Translations under genes and position numbers: made by a program | The notes under the pieces: model-generated | What the model saw: only the letters and a program-made list of their open reading frames with translations | The model's database searches: none | What the model was told of the DNA's origin: nothing | Shown here: positions 58,382 through 64,000 of the stretch, one piece after another | How the letters are laid out: every line of letters starts with the position of its first letter | How positions within the stretch are numbered: position 1 is the stretch's first letter | Assembly (NCBI GenBank): GCA_027483645.1 | Contig: JAIXUD010000022.1 | Span: 248,001 to 312,000, forward strand | Source of the DNA: Sphingobacteriales bacterium | GTDB taxonomy: Bacteria; Bacteroidota; Bacteroidia; Chitinophagales; CAIOSU01 | Direction: 5' to 3' | DNA: 64,000 bases

Positions 58382-61300
58382 ATGAACATGAAGAATTATT
58401 TACTCACGTTCCTGACCACGACGACATTACTATTTACTATTGCCCAAGAAGCCCGTGCCTCTCATGCCATGGGTGCCGACATTTTTTACGAATGCGTAGG
58501 CCAGGACTCGTTCCTAGTTACGCTTAACTTTTACAGAGATTGCGACGGTATTGATGCCCCTACTACTGCCGCAATCAATGTTAACGGTTGCGGAGTAAAC
58601 TTAAACTTTACTGCACAGCGTACAGCATTGATACAGCCCGAAGGTATTGCCAATGGCAGCGAAGTGTCGGCACTGTGTAACAGCCAAATACAGAACAGTA
58701 CCTGCAACAACGGTGGCTTACCGGGCGTGCAGCAATACCAGTACAGCTTTTTGTTTGTGGCACCTTCTGAGTGCGCCAATTGGCGTGTTTCGTTTGACTT
58801 GAATGCTCGCAATGCACAAATACAAACCTTGCAAAACCCAGGTTCGGTGGACTTGTACGTTGAGGCGTTCATTAACAACGTAAATAACCTTTGTAATAAT
58901 TCGCCAAGGTTTACCAACCGCCCAGTGCCGTACTTTTGTTATCAAGATTCCATTTTGTACAACCACGGTACCATTGATATTGATGGCGACTCGCTGGTAT
59001 ATACCTTGATACAGCCATTACAAAGCCCAGGCGTTACAGTTCCTTACGTTGGTGGTTTTTCGGTTACCAACCCTTTGACCACCAATAATAGCTTCACCTT
59101 TAATAATGCGACAGGCCAAATGTTTTTTGTGCCGCAACAAGCGCAGATTGGAGTAATTACCGTGAGGGTTGATGAGTATAGAAACGGCGTGCTTATTGGT
59201 TCAACCATGCGCGACATCCAGGTTATCGTGCTAGGCCCGCCGCTTTGTGTGCCGCCATATGGGGTTATCAATGAAGATGGTATCGATTCATTAAGCGTTT
59301 CGGGTGGTGTATTCACGGGCCCTTATGACCTAGAAGCCTGCCCTGGAGACACGGTGAAGTTTACCATTCGGTTGGGTGGCCAAAACATTACCCTTACCTC
59401 TAATGCAGCCCAAGCGCTGCCAGGTGCTACATTTGTAACTACGCCTATTGGTACCGACTCTATAGTTGGTCAATTCAGCTGGGTAACCACTGCTTCTGAT
59501 ACTGGTATCCGCAACTTTTCCATCAGCTATGGTATCAACTCTTGCCCTATTGATAGGAGTGCTTTCCAAACGGTTACTATTACCGTATTGGATGGAACCG
59601 ACGCTGGTGCCGATCAAACTTATTGTACCGAAGGCGCACCCTTGCAGCTATTTGTAACAGGGGGCAACAGCTTTACCTGGACACCACTTGCTGGGTTAAG
59701 CAATAACACTATCCAGAACCCTTTGGCTAGCCCTACGGTAACTACTGACTATATAGTGCAGAGCGACTTGAGCGCACGATGCAAGAATAGGGATACGGTA
59801 AGGGTAACAGTGGTGCCAAACTTTATCTTGGACATATTGCCACTGGATGATACGTTGAACATTTGCCGCAACTCATTGGTGTTCTTAAATGTAGAAACCG
59901 ATTCAACATTTGCACCTTATACTTACTCTTGGAGCCCTGGCGGTGGTTTGAATGACTCCACCCTGCAAAACCCAGTGGCATCGCCTATTTTAGGTACCAA
60001 TTATGTAGTGGAAGTAACATCGGATACTGGCTGTACCCTGCGAGATACCGTAAGGGTAAACGTGGTAGGCGTTGGCCCACAGGTTACCGTTACGCCAGCA
60101 GAAGCCTTATTGTGCCCAGGGGCTAGCGTGCAGCTGAATTCATCAGTGGTTGCAGTTACTTGTGGCCCATCTATTGGCACCGGTAGCTGCGGTGCGGGCA
60201 ATCCGCCAACTTCTAGAGTTTATGGCACAGGTACCGCTACCTCATCGGTTACCCCCTTCTCAGGTGGTAGCAGTGATGGGCGATATCAAGTTTTATATAG
60301 AGCATCCAATTTGCTCGCAAGCGGTTTTACCGCTGGTACTATTTTCCGTATGCAGCTCAATGTAGGCGCAAAGGCTAGTAACGCAGTGTTTAGTAACATG
60401 ACCATCCGTATCGGTTGCACAAGCGCTACACAACTTACTCGTGGCGACTGGTTACCTACTTCAGCACAGGTATTTTCTTCGGCAAACTTCCTTACAGTAG
60501 CTGGTGTAAACAACTTTACCTTCAGCCAGCCTTATGACTGGGATGGTGTATCGAATTTAGTAATTGAGTTTTGCTATGGCAATGCTACTTCTACCAATGC
60601 AGGTGGCAACGATTTGTTGCTATCTACCAGTGTAAACTATGCAGCCTCTATGAGTGCGGTAAGCACTACTAACAATGGTGGTTGCAATTTGCCTGCTAGT
60701 GCTATTCCATTGGCACAACCAGTACAGCAGGTGCCAAACCTTACCTTCTTTATCTGCTCGGCTATTGTACCTACTTATACTTATGAGTGGACCCCAGCAC
60801 AAGGTTTAAGTAGCACTACTTCGCAAAACCCGACAGCATCGCCAACGGTACCAACTATCTATACCTTAACAGTTCGCGATAGTGTTTGCGACGGACAAGA
60901 TTTTGCTACTGTAAATATCGACACGTCTAGCATTAATATCACTAGCGACACTTCTCTTTGTAATGCTGATAGTATTGAGCTATTTGTAGATGTGTTGGGC
61001 GTTATTACCAGCGATTGTGGTTTTAATGGCAACGGCTGCGATGGCAACTTGGATACAACTATAGTAGGTACTGGCAATGCGAGCAATACTTCAACCGGCT
61101 ACCCAAGCCCGTATAGCAACAATTTTGAGAGTGCCAAGCACCAATTTTTATACCGTGCCAGCGATTTATTGGCTGCCGGTGTAACCCCAGGAAGGTTAAC
61201 ATCATTAGGGTTTAACATCCTTACCCGTATTGGTAGTAGTACTTATCGAAATTTCTCTATTAAAATTGCTTGTACCAATATAGTATCTCTTACCCAAGGC

Positions 61301-64000
61301 AACCCCACTTCGGCCAACTTTGTAACGGTATTCAATCCTAAAAACATTTCTCTACCTAGTAGTGGATGGACAACCCACTTGTTTGATAACCAATACGACT
61401 GGGATGGCGTATCGAATTTGTTGATAGAGGTATGTTTTAACAACGACCGAGACCCAAGCGTTAGTTCTGATATTACCCTTAATACAATAGTACAAAGTAC
61501 CAATGCGGGTTATGTGGCCTCGGCTTGGTACCCGGTAGATAACCAGGATGCCTGCGCAGGAGGCCTTGGCTTACCTACTAACCAAGGCGCCAGCAACAAT
61601 AGGCCCAACATACGCCTAGCTACTTGCGATGCGGCACCACCGTTTACGGTTTCTTGGTCGCCAGTTAATAGTTTAATAGGCGCTAATACCGCCACCCCTA
61701 CGGCGTTCCCAACGGTAACTACTACTTACACAGCTACCGTGGTAACTTCAAGCGGTTGCACTAAAATTGATTCAGTTACAGTAAACATAGGGGTATTGCC
61801 ATATACCATCATTCCTGATACTACCATTTGTGGTGGAGGTAGCGCGCAGTTGCGGGTGTTCGGCAACAATGGCTATACCTATAACTGGACTACTGGTACT
61901 AGTACCTTATCATGTACCAACTGCTCAAACCCCATAGCTACACCAGATACCACTACTACTTATTTCGTAGTAATAAGTGATGGCAACTGCACGGTAACTG
62001 ATAGTGTGGTGGTAACAGTGTTTAACCTTGGTGGAAACGTAATTGTAGACCCAGGCACCCTTTGTGTGTTCGATTCTACTTTGTTGGTAGCATTTGGTGG
62101 CTTTGCTGATTACTTATGGAGTAATGGTGATACAACTGCCACCACCTTTGTATTTGGTGCAGGAAATTATTCCCTTACCATAACTGATGCCAACGGATGC
62201 ACCGCGGCTGATACTATAACTATTAACCCAGCAGCCAGCCCACCGGTCAATCTAGGTAATGATACTAGTATCTGTGTTGGCGATAGCGTAATACTAAGCA
62301 TTAATGATATCTACACCAGTTATGACTGGAACGTACCAATTACTGTTGATACTGGGTACACGGTGCTCGCTACTGGTAGTTTCCAAGTAACGGTTGTAGA
62401 TGCTAACGGTTGCTTTAGTAGTGATACGGTATTGGTATTTGTTAACACGGTACCAACGGTTAATTTAGGTCGTGATACTGCCATTTGTGATAATGAAGTA
62501 TTGAATTTATCCGCTGGTTTCCAACCGGGCTATAGCTACTTGTGGCAAGATTCAAGCACCAATAGTTTATATACCGTTGATACAACTGGTACCTATTATG
62601 TAACCGTATCAGGCGGTGCAAACTGCTCGGCTAGCGATACCATTAATGTGGTGGTAAATCCGGCACCCGAAGTGTTCTTGGGCCCTGATGTTCAAAGTTG
62701 TGTAGGCCAAGTGGTGATTTTGCGTGCTGGCCAAGGCTTTGATAGCTACGTATGGTCTAACACCTCTACTAGGGATAGTACCGTAGTAACCGTATCGGGC
62801 ACTTACAGTGTAACCGTGGAAGATGCCATTGGTTGTAGCGATGTGGACAGCATCAATGTTACTTTCAACAATTCGCAAGTAGTAATAGTAGATACCATTA
62901 TTTGCGAAGGCGAAACGGTGATTTTAGATGCTGGTATTTTCGCAAGCTATACTTGGAGCACTAGCGATACCACACGAACTATTGCTGTGGATACGGGTGG
63001 TACATATGCAGTAACTGTGGTAGATAACTTTGGTTGCACAGCAACTGATGCTGCTATTGTAACAGTATTGGCTACACCAACGGTAACCATTACCGCCAGT
63101 GCCGATAGCATCTGCCCGAATACTGCTATTACCCTAGATGCTGGGCCTGGTTTCACCACATATATTTGGTCAACCTTAGGAAATACCCAAACTATATCTG
63201 CACGTAATGAAGGTGCCTATGCCGTAACGGTAACCAATGCTGGCGGCTGTGAAGCATCTGATACCTTTAACTTGTTTGAGTATCAAAATGCTACGCTATT
63301 GTTGGAAAACTTAGTATTGTGTCCTAATGATACGTTAGTTTATAGCGCACCTGCTGGCTTTACAGTTTACAACTGGAGCAATGGCTCCCAAACTGCAAAT
63401 ACTACGTTTACAGCTACTGGCGACTATATATTGACAGTAACCAATGCCGAAGGTTGCCAAGCGATAGATACGCTAACCGTTACCGATGGCGGCTTTACCG
63501 CTACCGCATTGGTTGACCCTAGCCAAGTGAATATTGGCGAATCGGCATCTTTGCATGTAGATGTATTGGGTGGTACTGGAAACTACAGCTATAACTGGAG
63601 CCCAGCTAGCTATTTGGATAATGCCAACGTGGCCAACCCAACTACTAAGCCAGATTCTACCCTTACTTATACCGTATTGGTAACTGACGACAGCACTGGC
63701 TGTATCGCTACTGATACTATCTCAATTACAGTGTTCAATGAGTCGCGCTTTGCGTTTACTGATGCTTTCTCACCAAATGGCGACGGAAACAACGACGTGT
63801 TCTTCCCAGAGGTTGCTGGTAATATTGATGTTACTACTTTCCGCATCTACAATCGTTGGGGCGAGTTGGTACACGATGAGGCAACCCCTTGGAATGGTAC
63901 CATTGAAGGTGCTAACCAACCTATGGGCACCTATGTATACTATGCGGTAATAGAGATAACTTCGGCAACCGGTGTAGCTACCGAAACCGTACAGGGATCA
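58382..64000 (+). CDS. Giant secreted protein with PKD/Ig-like repeats and gliding-motility-associated (CHU_C/T9SS type B) C-terminal domain; 3' end outside the window
   Basis: Reading frame opens MNMKNYLLTFLTTTTLLFTIAQEARASHAMGADIFYECVGQDSFLVTLNFYRDCDG and reaches '...AFSPNGDGNNDVFFPEVAGNIDVTTFRIYNRWGELVHDEATPWNGTIEGANQPMGTYVYYAVIE' in frame at 64000. Not in the ORF track because no stop lies within the window. Confidence 0.92.
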   Translation, partial: MNMKNYLLTFLTTTTLLFTIAQEARASHAMGADIFYECVGQDSFLVTLNFYRDCDGIDAPTTAAINVNGCGVNLNFTAQRTALIQPEGIANGSEVSALCNSQIQNSTCNNGGLPGVQQYQYSFLFVAPSECANWRVSFDLNARNAQIQTLQNPGSVDLYVEAFINNVNNLCNNSPRFTNRPVPYFCYQDSILYNHGTIDIDGDSLVYTLIQPLQSPGVTVPYVGGFSVTNPLTTNNSFTFNNATGQMFFVPQQAQIGVITVRVDEYRNGVLIGSTMRDIQVIVLGPPLCVPPYGVINEDGIDSLSVSGGVFTGPYDLEACPGDTVKFTIRLGGQNITLTSNAAQALPGATFVTTPIGTDSIVGQFSWVTTASDTGIRNFSISYGINSCPIDRSAFQTVTITVLDGTDAGADQTYCTEGAPLQLFVTGGNSFTWTPLAGLSNNTIQNPLASPTVTTDYIVQSDLSARCKNRDTVRVTVVPNFILDILPLDDTLNICRNSLVFLNVETDSTFAPYTYSWSPGGGLNDSTLQNPVASPILGTNYVVEVTSDTGCTLRDTVRVNVVGVGPQVTVTPAEALLCPGASVQLNSSVVAVTCGPSIGTGSCGAGNPPTSRVYGTGTATSSVTPFSGGSSDGRYQVLYRASNLLASGFTAGTIFRMQLNVGAKASNAVFSNMTIRIGCTSATQLTRGDWLPTSAQVFSSANFLTVAGVNNFTFSQPYDWDGVSNLVIEFCYGNATSTNAGGNDLLLSTSVNYAASMSAVSTTNNGGCNLPASAIPLAQPVQQVPNLTFFICSAIVPTYTYEWTPAQGLSSTTSQNPTASPTVPTIYTLTVRDSVCDGQDFATVNIDTSSINITSDTSLCNADSIELFVDVLGVITSDCGFNGNGCDGNLDTTIVGTGNASNTSTGYPSPYSNNFESAKHQFLYRASDLLAAGVTPGRLTSLGFNILTRIGSSTYRNFSIKIACTNIVSLTQGNPTSANFVTVFNPKNISLPSSGWTTHLFDNQYDWDGVSNLLIEVCFNNDRDPSVSSDITLNTIVQSTNAGYVASAWYPVDNQDACAGGLGLPTNQGASNNRPNIRLATCDAAPPFTVSWSPVNSLIGANTATPTAFPTVTTTYTATVVTSSGCTKIDSVTVNIGVLPYTIIPDTTICGGGSAQLRVFGNNGYTYNWTTGTSTLSCTNCSNPIATPDTTTTYFVVISDGNCTVTDSVVVTVFNLGGNVIVDPGTLCVFDSTLLVAFGGFADYLWSNGDTTATTFVFGAGNYSLTITDANGCTAADTITINPAASPPVNLGNDTSICVGDSVILSINDIYTSYDWNVPITVDTGYTVLATGSFQVTVVDANGCFSSDTVLVFVNTVPTVNLGRDTAICDNEVLNLSAGFQPGYSYLWQDSSTNSLYTVDTTGTYYVTVSGGANCSASDTINVVVNPAPEVFLGPDVQSCVGQVVILRAGQGFDSYVWSNTSTRDSTVVTVSGTYSVTVEDAIGCSDVDSINVTFNNSQVVIVDTIICEGETVILDAGIFASYTWSTSDTTRTIAVDTGGTYAVTVVDNFGCTATDAAIVTVLATPTVTITASADSICPNTAITLDAGPGFTTYIWSTLGNTQTISARNEGAYAVTVTNAGGCEASDTFNLFEYQNATLLLENLVLCPNDTLVYSAPAGFTVYNWSNGSQTANTTFTATGDYILTVTNAEGCQAIDTLTVTDGGFTATALVDPSQVNIGESASLHVDVLGGTGNYSYNWSPASYLDNANVANPTTKPDSTLTYTVLVTDDSTGCIATDTISITVFNESRFAFTDAFSPNGDGNNDVFFPEVAGNIDVTTFRIYNRWGELVHDEATPWNGTIEGANQPMGTYVYYAVIEITSATGVATETVQGS

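Noticed and set aside
63738-63950. 70-aa plus-strand ORF in the track
   Set aside because: Out of frame with the clearly coding giant protein that covers this region.

Overview
The window is a chromosomal segment of a Bacteroidota (Bacteroidetes) bacterium. It carries housekeeping genes (metG, gatB, alaS, lipA, queE, fused 2-oxoacid dehydrogenase E1, PPK2, an IMPase-family gene, fur-like, crp/fnr-like, uspA-like) and one tRNA-Arg(CCT). It also carries several secreted proteins with type IX secretion (T9SS) C-terminal signatures. Two are giant surface proteins: a 4033-aa protein (SprB-like repeats, a beta-helix-like region and a T9SS sorting domain) at 2729-14830, and a gliding-motility-type protein starting near 58382 that runs off the window end and is absent from the supplied ORF track. 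The most unusual content is intergenic: (i) a RAYT transposase with its REP palindromes, one of which lies in frame inside the transposase gene; (ii) at least five long inverted-repeat elements with different tip sequences, four of which end 0-17 nt before a start codon and one of which fills a convergent gap; (iii) degraded genes, including a GspE/PilB-type ATPase remnant and a single-frameshift csaA; (iv) an unannotated 57-aa highly charged ORF. No CRISPR array, rRNA or complete prophage was seen. All calls come from reading the sequence; no searches were run.
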